Shown here piece after piece: positions 1 to 7,165 of a stretch of 43,262 nt of DNA (positions are counted from its first letter, which is position 1; every line of letters starts with the position of its first letter). The notes below the pieces were generated by a model that saw nothing but the letters and a program-made list of their open reading frames with translations, was not told the origin of the DNA and did not search any database. The DNA is from Candidatus Ruminimicrobiellum bubulum (GTDB lineage Bacteria; Elusimicrobiota; Endomicrobiia; Endomicrobiales; Endomicrobiaceae), in assembly GCA_017651625.1 (NCBI GenBank), contig JAGCCP010000026.1:1-43262 (forward strand), written 5' to 3'. The translations under genes and the position numbers were made by a program.

Positions 1-141
1 ATGTTTTGCCATTTCTGTATGCTTATCATAACCTTTTATCATTGCTTTATCAAAGTTTTCAAATTGCATAAGATAGCCAGTGTCATCTAAACATATAATT
101 CTTTTTTTTGTATTTTGAATTGCACTAGCAATTTTAGAATA
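1..141. repeat. Terminal direct repeat closing the circular genome
   Basis: Bases 1-141 are identical to 43122-43262 (offset 43121 throughout). An exact overlap of this odd length is what a de Bruijn assembler with a large k-mer leaves at the ends of a circular contig. I therefore read it as an assembly overlap and not as a biological terminal repeat. It lies inside one open reading frame, which runs on smoothly when the ends are joined. The two copies should be counted once. Confidence 0.95.
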
Positions 142-1071
142 ATCATCGCATTCTACAAATTTTAATCCTGTTTTATTCCTAAATGGTAGTTCAGATTTTG
201 CTACCGATATAATTGCTGTTTCTTCTGGTGGTAAATTTTTAAAACTATAACTTTTACCCGTACCAGAAGCCCCCATAATTAATACTGGAATACTTTTCAT
301 ATTTTTTACCCTCCTTATTTCCAATATTTCTTCTACTTCATTTTTTAAATAAGGTATTCCTATAATTTCATAGTTTTCGATATTTTCACTAAAATATACA
401 ATAAACATTTCCTCAATTTTTAAGTTGGTGTATTTTTCGACTAGGTATTTATAAATTGAAAGTTGTATGTAATAGTGATTCAATGTAAAATCTTTCAAAT
501 GTTGTAAAGGCACTTTCATATTTTTTGCGTATTTCTCGGTTTTGTGTATATCACTATTTGTTTTATAGTCTACTAATACAAGCCCACCGGTTAATTTGTT
601 GATAAATAAGTGGTCGATAGCACTTGCTATATCGTGTTCAGGACTACCTACTACAAATTCGTCAGCAAGGTGTTTTAATCTATATTTATAATCATTTCTA
701 AATTTTAACGCTTGTGATGCAATTTTAGAAACTGCTTTTTTATACATTAAACTTTTATCAAATTCATCTAGCGTATATCTATTATGAGACCAAAGATGTT
801 GAGCGTACTCATGGCATGTACTACCTTTGGCACACGCAAATTTGTTTTTGTAATCCCATTCATTAAGAACTTCTTGAACTGTTTTGTTTTGTTTAATTGC
901 CACCTTTTCAGCAACTGATTGTGCGTCAAATTCGTTACAATATTGTTCTATAAATCTTGTAACCGATATTCCAACTCTTTTGCCTTTGTATTCATAATAA
1001 TGCCCATTTTCAAAAAACTTGAAATCTCCAAAAGCCTTATTTAATTCTTTTAGATATTCTTCCTTTGTCAT
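1..1071 (-). CDS. PD-(D/E)XK nuclease fused to Sak4-like ATPase (N-terminal part, runs over the contig junction)
   Basis: Translated by hand from the ATG at 1069-1071, the frame stays open to base 1 and continues at 43121 to a stop at 42759, giving about 477 aa. Residues 1-250 look like a RecB/Cas4/AddB-type nuclease: GxxxHE around H87, an IDH motif at D153, DYK at D168-K170, and the helical QLxxY motif at Q203-Y207. No C-terminal four-cysteine cluster is visible. From M258 (base 300) follows an ATPase domain with Walker A GASGTGKS (267-274) and Walker B IICLDD (325-330). In phages such nucleases and Sak4-type ATPases serve strand-annealing recombination, usually as separate genes. At the domain join there is a good internal start (AGGAGG at 310-315, ATG at 298-300). 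The gene starts one base after the regulator stop. Confidence 0.8.
   Translation of the reverse strand, partial: MTKEEYLKELNKAFGDFKFFENGHYYEYKGKRVGISVTRFIEQYCNEFDAQSVAEKVAIKQNKTVQEVLNEWDYKNKFACAKGSTCHEYAQHLWSHNRYTLDEFDKSLMYKKAVSKIASQALKFRNDYKYRLKHLADEFVVGSPEHDIASAIDHLFINKLTGGLVLVDYKTNSDIHKTEKYAKNMKVPLQHLKDFTLNHYYIQLSIYKYLVEKYTNLKIEEMFIVYFSENIENYEIIGIPYLKNEVEEILEIRRVKNMKSIPVLIMGASGTGKSYSFKNLPPEETAIISVAKSELPFRNKTGLKFVECDDYSKIASAIQNTKKRIICLDDTGYLMQFENFDKAMIKGYDKHTEMAKH
310..315 (-). promoter_or_regulatory. Internal ribosome binding site for a stand-alone ATPase
   Basis: On the minus strand AGGAGG lies nine bases before the in-frame ATG at 300-298, inside the fusion ORF. It is as strong as the SD of ordinary genes here. 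It predicts a second product of about 220 aa that begins directly before the P-loop. Confidence 0.6.
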
Positions 1072-1072
1072 T

Positions 1073-1207
1073 TTACTTATTCCTTTCAGATAAAACTAAT
1101 CTTACATAGGCTGACAAAGATAAACCACATTTGTTGGCTTGTTCAATAACTTTGTCTTTAAATTCTTTGCTAACAAGAATCATTAAAGTTTCTTCTTTTT
1201 TTGCCAT
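1073..1207 (-). CDS. Ribbon-helix-helix (Arc/CopG-like) regulator, 44 aa
   Basis: The small basic protein starts MAKKEETLMILVSKEF and continues with two helices ending YVRLVLSE, the size and pattern of a ribbon-helix-helix DNA-binding protein: a short beta strand (LMILVS), then helix A (KDKVIEQANKCG) and helix B (SLSAYVRLVLSE). I chose the ATG at 1207 because AGGAGG stands nine bases upstream; a longer reading frame to 1261 has no such site and would overlap the promoter. It is separated by one base from the nuclease-ATPase gene, so it likely controls that operon by binding near its own promoter. Function is inferred from the fold. Confidence 0.7.
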   Translation of the reverse strand: MAKKEETLMILVSKEFKDKVIEQANKCGLSLSAYVRLVLSERNK

Positions 1208-1232
1208 ATTTCTTAACCTCCTAACCATATTA

Positions 1233-1261
1233 ATTATACCATATTCTATATAAAAATACAA
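1233..1261 (-). promoter_or_regulatory. Promoter of the recombination operon
   Basis: Minus strand: -35 TTGTAT (1256-1261), 17-base spacer, -10 TATAAT (1233-1238) with TGG directly before it (extended -10). It sits 25 bases ahead of the regulator start codon. Confidence 0.7.
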
Positions 1262-1282
1262 TATGTTTTAAATAGGTTTTAA

Positions 1283-1531
1283 TTATTTTGTTCTAACGCC
1301 AGTTACTGTTATAAAGCCACCCTCAGGGGCGTTGTCTAATTCGTTTTCAACAATGTATTTTTGCACTGCCACTGTGTCTTTCATGTCGACAACGCCGTCT
1401 TGATTGACATCATGCACATCATAACTTGGTTGTTTTAAATAATTAATTCCAAATATTATGTAGGCTATTGTTATTGCTATACAACAAGCACCACAAATTA
1501 TTAAGATAACATCTTCAATTCTAGTTTTCAT
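1283..1531 (-). CDS. Membrane-anchored protein with a single dockerin-like calcium repeat
   Basis: 82 aa. Residues 5-32 form one hydrophobic transmembrane segment with three cysteines. After a short linker, residues 41-60 read DVNQDGVVDMKDTVAVQKYI, which matches one type I dockerin F-hand repeat: calcium ligands D41, N43, D45, D49 and D52 followed by the helix. True dockerins carry two such repeats, so this is half a dockerin. The topology predicted is N-terminal anchor with the repeat on one face of the membrane, probably outside. The start has AGGAGG upstream. The gene overlaps its upstream neighbour by 11 bases. It may bind calcium or a cohesin-like partner; both are inference. Confidence 0.6.
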   Translation of the reverse strand: MKTRIEDVILIICGACCIAITIAYIIFGINYLKQPSYDVHDVNQDGVVDMKDTVAVQKYIVENELDNAPEGGFITVTGVRTK

Positions 1532-1751
1532 AATCCACCTCCTCTATTACAGTTTCTCTTATTAAATCACGGTTAGTATCGTAATTTCTTTCAATTAATA
1601 ACATTTTTTCATTGTAGTCCAAACTTTTTGTTTCTATCATTCGTTTTATGTAATCTTTTGCTTCTTCTAAAGTTGTGTAGTTTTCGTATTTTATAAATTC
1701 ATCAGTTTTCTTATCATGTATTTCAACATCGTAAAATATCCAACCGTACAT
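1521..1751 (-). CDS. Hypothetical acidic protein, 76 aa
   Basis: I do not recognise this protein. It starts MYGWIFYDVEIHDK, is acidic, and has a predicted beta start followed by a helix (EEAKDYIKRMIETK). No motifs or membrane segments are seen. The start follows GGAGAAG. It sits between the half-dockerin gene, which it overlaps by 11 bases, and a 71-aa gene one base away, so the three are probably one operon. Confidence 0.6.
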   Translation of the reverse strand: MYGWIFYDVEIHDKKTDEFIKYENYTTLEEAKDYIKRMIETKSLDYNEKMLLIERNYDTNRDLIRETVIEEVDYEN

Positions 1752-1752
1752 A

Positions 1753-1968
1753 TTAATCTTCTCCTAACTGTTCTTTGTAACTTACTGGTCTATAATTATC
1801 TTCTACTTCTTGTTTAAAGTCTTTGTATTCTTCTTTAGTTGAATCTAATTCATCAAGTAAATCCTCGATTTTTGTTAGCAAATCTTCTACACTAACCATA
1901 TCTTTATTCTCAAAAGCCCCTCTTATCCATTTATTTTGTGTTCTTAAATCTACATAAATATTTTCCAT
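1753..1968 (-). CDS. Hypothetical acidic coiled-coil protein, 71 aa
   Basis: No recognised family. Residues 25-58 are a Glu/Lys/Leu-rich helix likely to form a coiled coil (VEDLLTKIEDLLDELDS). The start is preceded by GGAGGG. It is tightly packed between genes on both sides and is probably co-transcribed with the 283-aa membrane protein. Confidence 0.6.
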   Translation of the reverse strand: MENIYVDLRTQNKWIRGAFENKDMVSVEDLLTKIEDLLDELDSTKEEYKDFKQEVEDNYRPVSYKEQLGED

Positions 1969-1969
1969 A

Positions 1970-2821
1970 TTATCCCTCCAAAACTCTTTCTATTTTTGTA
2001 ATGTTTCCTTTAAATCGTTCTAGGTTGTTAAAATTACCATTGTAAACATAACCATTTTTAGACTTATCAAATTCGTGTGTGTCTATAACAAACTCAATAA
2101 CTGATTTGTCATATTTTTGGTAACAACCGTTTATTGTATCATTATCAGATTTTTCCTCAACCTTAACAACTTTTATTTGTTTACCAGTGTCTAATGTAAA
2201 AATATATTTTGTCCCAATTTCACCAAAGTATGAACCTAAAGCAACACCGATGTATTCACCCTCCATTAAATAACCATTTTCGTTTTTAATTTTACCTGAA
2301 ATATTAATATATTTCCATTGTTTACTATCTTTGTTAGTTATTTTTCTATATTCCATGTAAGACTTAACACTTGAAGTACTACATACTGGTACATTTTCTA
2401 ATTTAGGTTTGTTTTCTTCTTTTGTTTCTTTTTTTACTTCCTTTGGTTCTTCGACTTTAAGTGTTTCAATTTTTCTTGGTTCTTCGACCATCACAACTTG
2501 CTCAACAAGTTCTACATTTTCAGTTGCTTGTTTTAATTTTAAATTTTTGTTTTCAACCATCAAAATTATAACTAAAACTGCAACCCCATAAAATAACCCC
2601 ATTTTAAGCCATCTAGGACACTTTTTAAGTAATTCGATACATTTATCGAAAAATACATTTGCAACGGTGTAAGCCCCATATAATGCCCCAACAATAAGTG
2701 TTACAACTGTTTTAAATATTTTGAACGATATTTTTGTAATAAATTCACAAAATCTATCTACAAAACTTCCACTTTTTTGTTTTTTAACCTTAACCCTCTT
2801 TTTAATCTTTTTCTTTTCCAT
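1970..2821 (-). CDS. Membrane protein with basic N-terminus and soluble C-terminal domain, 283 aa
   Basis: The first 16 residues are mostly lysine. Two hydrophobic segments follow, at about 37-58 and 73-89. Residues about 95-145 form a Glu/Lys/Val-rich hydrophilic linker, and residues 145-283 a soluble domain with predicted beta strands (YINISGKIKNENGYL, GVALGSYFG). I recognise no family. A basic, membrane-anchored layout with a long stalk suggests a host-envelope function, but nothing in the sequence proves it. It starts one base after the stop of the 51-aa gene upstream. Confidence 0.6.
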   Translation of the reverse strand: MEKKKIKKRVKVKKQKSGSFVDRFCEFITKISFKIFKTVVTLIVGALYGAYTVANVFFDKCIELLKKCPRWLKMGLFYGVAVLVIILMVENKNLKLKQATENVELVEQVVMVEEPRKIETLKVEEPKEVKKETKEENKPKLENVPVCSTSSVKSYMEYRKITNKDSKQWKYINISGKIKNENGYLMEGEYIGVALGSYFGEIGTKYIFTLDTGKQIKVVKVEEKSDNDTINGCYQKYDKSVIEFVIDTHEFDKSKNGYVYNGNFNNLERFKGNITKIERVLEG

Positions 2822-2822
2822 A

Positions 2823-2978
2823 TTATTTTAACCTTAATTCCTTTCTTTTATTCTCAATCAATTCCTCTAAAAGTTCAACCTGTTCCCTAAAAAATAATTT
2901 ATCAGTTCTTGTTTTTGCTTCTTGCATGTACTTAACTAATTGTTTTTGGTCGTATATTAACTCATTTAATTTTTTCAT
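2823..2978 (-). CDS. Small coiled-coil protein, 51 aa
   Basis: Translated by hand from the ATG at 2976-2978, which has GAGGAGG eight bases upstream. The product begins MKKLNELIYDQKQLVKYM and is entirely helical and highly charged (KLFFREQVELLEELIENKRK). The stop lies one base before the next gene. Function unknown. Confidence 0.6.
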   Translation of the reverse strand: MKKLNELIYDQKQLVKYMQEAKTRTDKLFFREQVELLEELIENKRKELRLK

Positions 2979-3053
2979 TTAACATTCCTCCTCATAATAT
3001 TCTTTTAAATCTTTATCAATATTTTCTTTTAACCATTTAATTAATTTTTTCAT
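2979..3053 (-). CDS. Very small ORF, 24 aa
   Basis: Start ATG at 3051-3053 with AGAGGTGAT upstream. The stop TAA abuts the start of the 51-aa gene directly (TAAATG), and that gene's SD lies in this ORF's last codons, which suggests translational coupling. The peptide (MKKLIKWLKENIDKD...) is an amphipathic helix. It may act only as a coupling leader. Confidence 0.4.
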   Translation of the reverse strand: MKKLIKWLKENIDKDLKEYYEEEC

Positions 3054-3066
3054 ACTATCACCTCTT

Positions 3067-3189
3067 TTACTTAATTATTAATTTTAATCCTTGATTCCCT
3101 GCTACAACAAACCAAGCAAGTATCATTATATCCGATTTAACCACCATTGCTAGTAGTGTTATTATTGCTATATTTATTAATTTTTTCAT
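3067..3189 (-). CDS. Small membrane protein, 40 aa
   Basis: Start ATG at 3187-3189 with AGGAGG eight bases upstream. The product MKKLINIAIITLLAMVVK... is one or two short hydrophobic segments (residues 5-17 and 21-30). It is the first gene after a strong promoter. It could be a small lysis accessory or an envelope-acting peptide; no family recognised. Confidence 0.55.
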   Translation of the reverse strand: MKKLINIAIITLLAMVVKSDIMILAWFVVAGNQGLKLIIK

Positions 3190-3213
3190 ATCTCTTACCT
3201 CCTAACTGTAAAC

Positions 3214-3243
3214 ATTATAGCATAAATATATTTAAAATGTCAA
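3214..3243 (-). promoter_or_regulatory. Strong sigma-70-type promoter
   Basis: Minus strand: consensus -35 TTGACA (3238-3243), 18-base spacer, -10 TATAAT (3214-3219) with TGC before it. It lies just after the endolysin terminator and drives the small membrane genes 3189-1283. Confidence 0.8.
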
Positions 3244-3292
3244 TATATTTTTTATATTTTTTTAATATTTTTTAAATATATTTTTGCATAAC

Positions 3293-3319
3293 AAAAAAGA
3301 CTAGGATTTTCCTAGTCTT
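3293..3319 (-). terminator. Rho-independent terminator of the lysis operon
   Basis: Minus strand stem GACTAGGA / TCCTAGTC (3299-3306 with 3310-3317) with a three-base loop, followed by TTTTTT. The stem begins at the endolysin stop codon. Confidence 0.85.
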
Positions 3320-4061
3320 ATATCTTTTCAGAATATGTTATACCATCAGAACCTTTTATACATACATATCCACTTGGAGTTTTTGCCCACTTACCATATT
3401 CATTATTAATTATTTCTAAAGCAGTGAACACAGTTCCTTTTTTATAAATGGCATAATCGTCATCTCCAGTAAATAATGCGTTCTTTCTGCCATCTGCAGT
3501 TAGTTCTTTAACTTTCTTTATATGGTGGTTATCTCCTGCACCACTTCTAACATTCATATTATAAAGTGTTCTATAATCTTTATTACCTACTTCTTCACCC
3601 GTATATTTAGCAACTTCTGCTTTTGTTACGCCAAAATATGTGTATGGATTATCCCAGAAATTGTCATTGCCTCTTGGCTCGTCTCCATGATAATAACCAT
3701 TTTGTCTGTTATCTAAATGTACATAATAATCATCAATTCTAGCAATACCGTTTAATTCCATTAAATCCCATGCAACACAACATACTATTCTTGATGGTAT
3801 TGCTTTTCCATCTTTGTCATAATAAATACAATCAGAAGCCAAACCCTCTGAATGCCTACCTGCAAATCCTCCAACTTCTATATCATGAGTAGGGCATCTA
3901 TAACCACTTGAAATTATACATTTACTTGCATTTAATCTACTAAATAAATTTTCCATTTTAACTATTAAATTTTCATCAATTTTTATTCTTCCACAGTGTT
4001 CGCATACAAACTCTGTTGAATGAAAATGTTTACTTACTTGCATTGATGTTGTTATCATCAT
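3318..4061 (-). CDS. Endolysin: M15 peptidase with C-terminal SH3-type domain
   Basis: The enzyme cuts peptidoglycan stem peptides at the end of infection. Numbered from the first possible Met (base 4067), the zinc ligands of the M15 (D-Ala-D-Ala carboxypeptidase / L-Ala-D-Glu endopeptidase) family are visible: H72 and D79 in RHSEGLASD, and H117 in YYVHLD. Residues about 165-249 form a bacterial SH3-type wall-binding domain (NVRSGAG, then AKTPSGYVCI). There is no signal peptide, so export depends on the holin. The start is uncertain: ATG at 4067 sits directly on the AAGGAG site, so ATG at 4061 or 4058 is better spaced. It overlaps the holin gene by about 30 bases, which couples the two. Confidence 0.88.
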   Translation of the reverse strand: MMITTSMQVSKHFHSTEFVCEHCGRIKIDENLIVKMENLFSRLNASKCIISSGYRCPTHDIEVGGFAGRHSEGLASDCIYYDKDGKAIPSRIVCCVAWDLMELNGIARIDDYYVHLDNRQNGYYHGDEPRGNDNFWDNPYTYFGVTKAEVAKYTGEEVGNKDYRTLYNMNVRSGAGDNHHIKKVKELTADGRKNALFTGDDDYAIYKKGTVFTALEIINNEYGKWAKTPSGYVCIKGSDGITYSEKI

Positions 4062-4233
4062 TATCATCTCCTTTTTTACTTGCTTGTGTTCCTAAAAAGA
4101 ACCCAACAACTGTCGACAACACAGTTTTTAATGTTTCATCAATAGGTATTCGTCTTATAATACAATACGCAAACAATAACATAGTTACAACTGTTATAAA
4201 ACTTTTTAAATCGCTCCATGCTTTTTTCATCAT
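4030..4233 (-). CDS. Holin
   Basis: 67 aa with two hydrophobic stretches at about 10-26 and 37-48 and a hydrophilic C-terminus rich in Asp and Asn (KKGDDNDDNN). Size, topology and the position directly before the endolysin are those of a small phage holin, which forms the membrane lesion that releases the endolysin. The start has an AAGGAGATGAT site. The C-terminal end overlaps the endolysin start. Confidence 0.75.
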   Translation of the reverse strand: MMKKAWSDLKSFITVVTMLLFAYCIIRRIPIDETLKTVLSTVVGFFLGTQASKKGDDNDDNNINASK

Positions 4234-4250
4234 ATCATCTCCTTAATAAT

Positions 4251-4279
4251 ATTATACTATTAAAAAGAAAAAAACGCAA
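4251..4279 (-). promoter_or_regulatory. Possible lysis promoter overlapping a terminator
   Basis: Minus strand: TTGCGT (4274-4279), 17-base spacer, TATAAT (4251-4256). The -35 match is weak (TTG only) and lies in the 3' arm of the terminator hairpin of the fibre gene. Confidence 0.45.
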
Positions 4280-4289
4280 AATTGCGTTT
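4266..4289 (-). terminator. Rho-independent terminator after the tail operon
   Basis: Minus strand stem AAACGCA / TGCGTTT with an ATTT loop (4272-4289) followed by seven T. It lies directly after the 193-aa fibre gene. Confidence 0.75.
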
Positions 4290-4870
4290 TATTTATAACC
4301 AATTATTTTATTTATACTAATTGGGTTGTCGTTTGTAATTGTTCCACCAGTAACAATATACGTTCTATTTGTTAAATTAGATAAACTTGTTCCAGATATT
4401 TGTATTTTATTTTGATATATATACACAGCTTGTTGGTCTATTCTATTGTTATCAATTGCGTATGTTGCTCCTGAAATTACAAAGAACTCTGCAATTCCTA
4501 CATAAACATTAGGTGCTGTATAGAAGATTTTAAATGTACTATAATTTTCAATTTCATCATTTAATGTTATATTTTCAGTTGTACCTGTTGCATTATTGTA
4601 TAATACTGTTCCATTCAACCCTTCTTTAACAGCATGAACACTAGGTGCGTCAGTTGTGCTATCACTATCTAAACTATCTACTACTGTTGGTATATCACTA
4701 GCCACAGTATCAATAGCACTTTCAATATTATCTTGCATTTGATTAAATGTGTTAGCGTTTAAATCAGTCCCACCTTGATATGTTCCATTGTAAACCTCAT
4801 GCTCAACGCCGTCAATTATTACATAAGGCGATTTTACTACTGTTGTATCTTCAAAAACTATTTTTTGCAT
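4289..4870 (-). CDS. Tail fibre / baseplate protein, 193 aa
   Basis: The N-terminal part reads like a tail-tip connector (VIIDGVEHEVYNGTYQGGTDLNANTFNQMQDNI), with the 'ties tail fibre to Met' phrase common at the start of small phage fibres. Residues 60-90 contain the serine/threonine/aspartate run and AVKEGLNG motif seen in phage fibre linkers. The C-terminal half is beta-rich. It is the last gene of the tail operon, after the large tail-tip protein with which it overlaps by one base. It probably contacts the host surface, together with the cassette at 26.8-30.1 kb. Confidence 0.65.
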   Translation of the reverse strand: MQKIVFEDTTVVKSPYVIIDGVEHEVYNGTYQGGTDLNANTFNQMQDNIESAIDTVASDIPTVVDSLDSDSTTDAPSVHAVKEGLNGTVLYNNATGTTENITLNDEIENYSTFKIFYTAPNVYVGIAEFFVISGATYAIDNNRIDQQAVYIYQNKIQISGTSLSNLTNRTYIVTGGTITNDNPISINKIIGYK

Positions 4871-6786
4871 TATTTATCATTCCTTTCTTTTAATAATTTA
4901 ATTTCTTGTTTTAATAATTCAATTTGTTGTTGTTGTTCTTGTATTGCTTTACAACACACCCCTACTAAAGAATAAACATCTACTGCATTATTTTTATCAT
5001 TAGTTATTTCTTTAGAATATTTATATTTATTTCCAATAACTAAACCTATGTGTTTTTTATTACCTTCTTCATTTTTGTACCTATATTTATATATATCAAT
5101 ATTATCAATTATATCTAAACCAGATTGCAATAATTCAAAGTCTTTTTTCTTTTCAGCAAGTGATATATTGTTAAATCCAAAAGCGTCAACCACATGCCCA
5201 TTTAATTGTGCAAATCCGTTTGAATTTTCAGTTCGAATTGTAGGTATTCCTTGATAATTTATACAACTTATTCCATCACCCCATATATTAGTCATAATTG
5301 GTGCATAATCTGTACTGTTAGGATGATTGATTTTTAAATATGGATTTTGCTCTGTAAATTGTGCATTTATTAAAACTTTACCACCATTAATTGTTAAATT
5401 ATTGCAAGTTGTATTTCCATTTTTATCAACACTAAAATTTGTACTATCAATTGTCATATTTCTGGTTGTTAAATTTATACTATTACCAGCAATAAGATTT
5501 AATATATCGTTTGCAGTTAAATTAATATTATCTGCATCTACATTAAATATAGTTCCATTATTAGCATCTGCATTTAATTCTACTTGTACAATTTTTCCTT
5601 CACTATTTACTTTTAATACTATTTGTCCTGCGTTCTTATTAGTAGTAATAATAGCATTCTTAATCGAATTATCAGTAGGAGCAGAAGTCTTATAATTAGT
5701 AACACTCGACATTGGCTCATCTGCATAAATATATTCGTTTATACCAGAAGAAAAATCTATTTCGTCATTTAACATCAAACACTTAATCATACCGCCTGTT
5801 TGACTTTGTGATTTATAAAGTCCACTTTTAGCAATACCACTTTTCATAGCACTATTTTGATTTAATTCAAAAGTGAAATAATCACCGACTTCTAAATAAC
5901 AAATTCCCGGGCTGTTTATATCCATTACATAAAATTCTAAACCGTGCAATTCTTCGTAAACATTATCAATAAAGTTTTCCCTATCAATACCCTCTAAAAA
6001 TGGATTATCATCAAACCTTAATTCATGTAAACCATTTGTAGCAATATCATTATCATCTTTTCTATAAATTGTATCAGAACCACCACCACGAGCAAATACA
6101 ATGCTATTTACAGCACCATACTTGTTTTTAAAAGTGATATTTACATCTCTTAGAAAATCACCATTAAAAACCTCATTAGTGACAGTAGGGTGTTTTATTT
6201 CAATATCCCCATCTTTGTTTATTATTATGAAACCTCCTACAATTTCAGCGAGATAATCTAATACATCTCTAAAGGTATAATTGCCATTGTTAAAATGGTC
6301 TTCATTTATTAAAGTTTCAGAGTTACAAAAAGGTATATTATAATTAGCAAAATCAAAACCAAGTTCAAAAACTAATCTTTTTATGAACATATTTACAGTA
6401 ATTGGAAAGGTTATACTTGCAGGTGTGTAATAATCTATCATAGTATTTAACATTGCGTCATAGCAAACGTGTGCAAACGAATTAGTATCTGCGTTCCAAT
6501 CATTTTCTTTTACTATATATTCACCAAAGTTTAAATATTCATATTCATCATTAACTTTTATTCCTAATTGATATTTAATAATAGTTCCTTTATCAAGTTG
6601 TTTTTTACTATTAAAATCAAGTTCTTTCATAACTGTTTTTAATAAGTCTGCGTTTGTGATAGAATTTATACTTAATATATCTTCTAATTCAACTTCTTCA
6701 TAATTTTGCCAATATGTTATTTTATGTTTTACTTCACGCCCATAAGTTGATATAGCATTCTTAAAATCTTGACTATGTATTCTCAT
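4870..6786 (-). CDS. Tail-tip / prophage-tail protein with S74-like C-terminal chaperone
   Basis: 638 aa. The N-terminal 370 residues resemble the tail-tip hub family of siphoviruses (prophage endopeptidase tail type), with a start typical of a membrane-facing ring protein. The middle is a repetitive beta region (INLTANDILNLIAGNSINL, TTRNMTIDSTN) as in fibre stalks. The last hundred residues end with IDIYKYRYKNEEG, HIGLVIG and a C-terminal coiled coil (AIQEQQQQIELLKQEIK), the pattern of the intramolecular chaperone of S74-type tail proteins, which helps trimerise the stalk. A SLAEKKKDF stretch stands where the self-cleaving Ser and Lys would be, but cleavage is not proven. The gene follows the distal tail gene without a gap. 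Confidence 0.72.
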   Translation of the reverse strand: MRIHSQDFKNAISTYGREVKHKITYWQNYEEVELEDILSINSITNADLLKTVMKELDFNSKKQLDKGTIIKYQLGIKVNDEYEYLNFGEYIVKENDWNADTNSFAHVCYDAMLNTMIDYYTPASITFPITVNMFIKRLVFELGFDFANYNIPFCNSETLINEDHFNNGNYTFRDVLDYLAEIVGGFIIINKDGDIEIKHPTVTNEVFNGDFLRDVNITFKNKYGAVNSIVFARGGGSDTIYRKDDNDIATNGLHELRFDDNPFLEGIDRENFIDNVYEELHGLEFYVMDINSPGICYLEVGDYFTFELNQNSAMKSGIAKSGLYKSQSQTGGMIKCLMLNDEIDFSSGINEYIYADEPMSSVTNYKTSAPTDNSIKNAIITTNKNAGQIVLKVNSEGKIVQVELNADANNGTIFNVDADNINLTANDILNLIAGNSINLTTRNMTIDSTNFSVDKNGNTTCNNLTINGGKVLINAQFTEQNPYLKINHPNSTDYAPIMTNIWGDGISCINYQGIPTIRTENSNGFAQLNGHVVDAFGFNNISLAEKKKDFELLQSGLDIIDNIDIYKYRYKNEEGNKKHIGLVIGNKYKYSKEITNDKNNAVDVYSLVGVCCKAIQEQQQQIELLKQEIKLLKERNDK

Positions 6787-7154
6787 TATAATGCCTCATT
6801 TCCAACAAATTCAAAACCAAAAGACTTTGACATATCTATATGATAAAAATCTAATTCTAAATCACCTTTGTGTGTTGTAACTGTTTTTCTTGTTCCATCT
6901 GGGTCATCATAAACAACCGTTTGTGTAACTCTCCTAAAAATATTATTAGTTAGATATGTTATTTCGGTAGGCTTCAAAGGTCTAAAACTTAAACTAAATT
7001 TAGGAATTGTGCCTTTAAATGTGCCAGTAAATTTATTAGAAAGTGTGTATCCGGTGTCTGACGACCAAGTGTCAAAAAAACCATACTTAACATTTGTTAA
7101 ATATTGTCCCATAGATATACCATTTATTACTAAACTATCTTTATCTATAAACAT
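6786..7154 (-). CDS. Distal-tail-like protein, 122 aa
   Basis: The position directly after the tape measure and before the tail-tip hub is that of the distal tail (Dit) or an equivalent small adaptor. The protein is beta-rich and starts MFIDKDSLVINGISMGQYL, a phrase like the N-terminus of small Dit-type proteins. At 122 aa it is shorter than a normal Dit (about 250 aa), so it may hold only the N-terminal ring domain. AGGAGG precedes the start. The stop overlaps the start of the hub gene. Confidence 0.6.
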   Translation of the reverse strand: MFIDKDSLVINGISMGQYLTNVKYGFFDTWSSDTGYTLSNKFTGTFKGTIPKFSLSFRPLKPTEITYLTNNIFRRVTQTVVYDDPDGTRKTVTTHKGDLELDFYHIDMSKSFGFEFVGNEAL

Positions 7155-7165
7155 TATTTTACCTC

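Noticed and set aside
1-141. True phage terminal repeat (DTR) for packaging
   Set aside because: A length of 141, placement in the middle of a coding gene and the intact ORF after joining fit an assembler overlap better than a biological repeat.
2409-2591. Plus-strand open frames scattered over the window (for example here, 4016-4246, 5327-5695, 8679-9038, 11218-11619, 31673-32107)
   Set aside because: All lie opposite strong minus-strand genes, have Ser/Phe/Leu-rich translations typical of the reverse complement of AT-rich coding DNA, and lack good ribosome binding sites.
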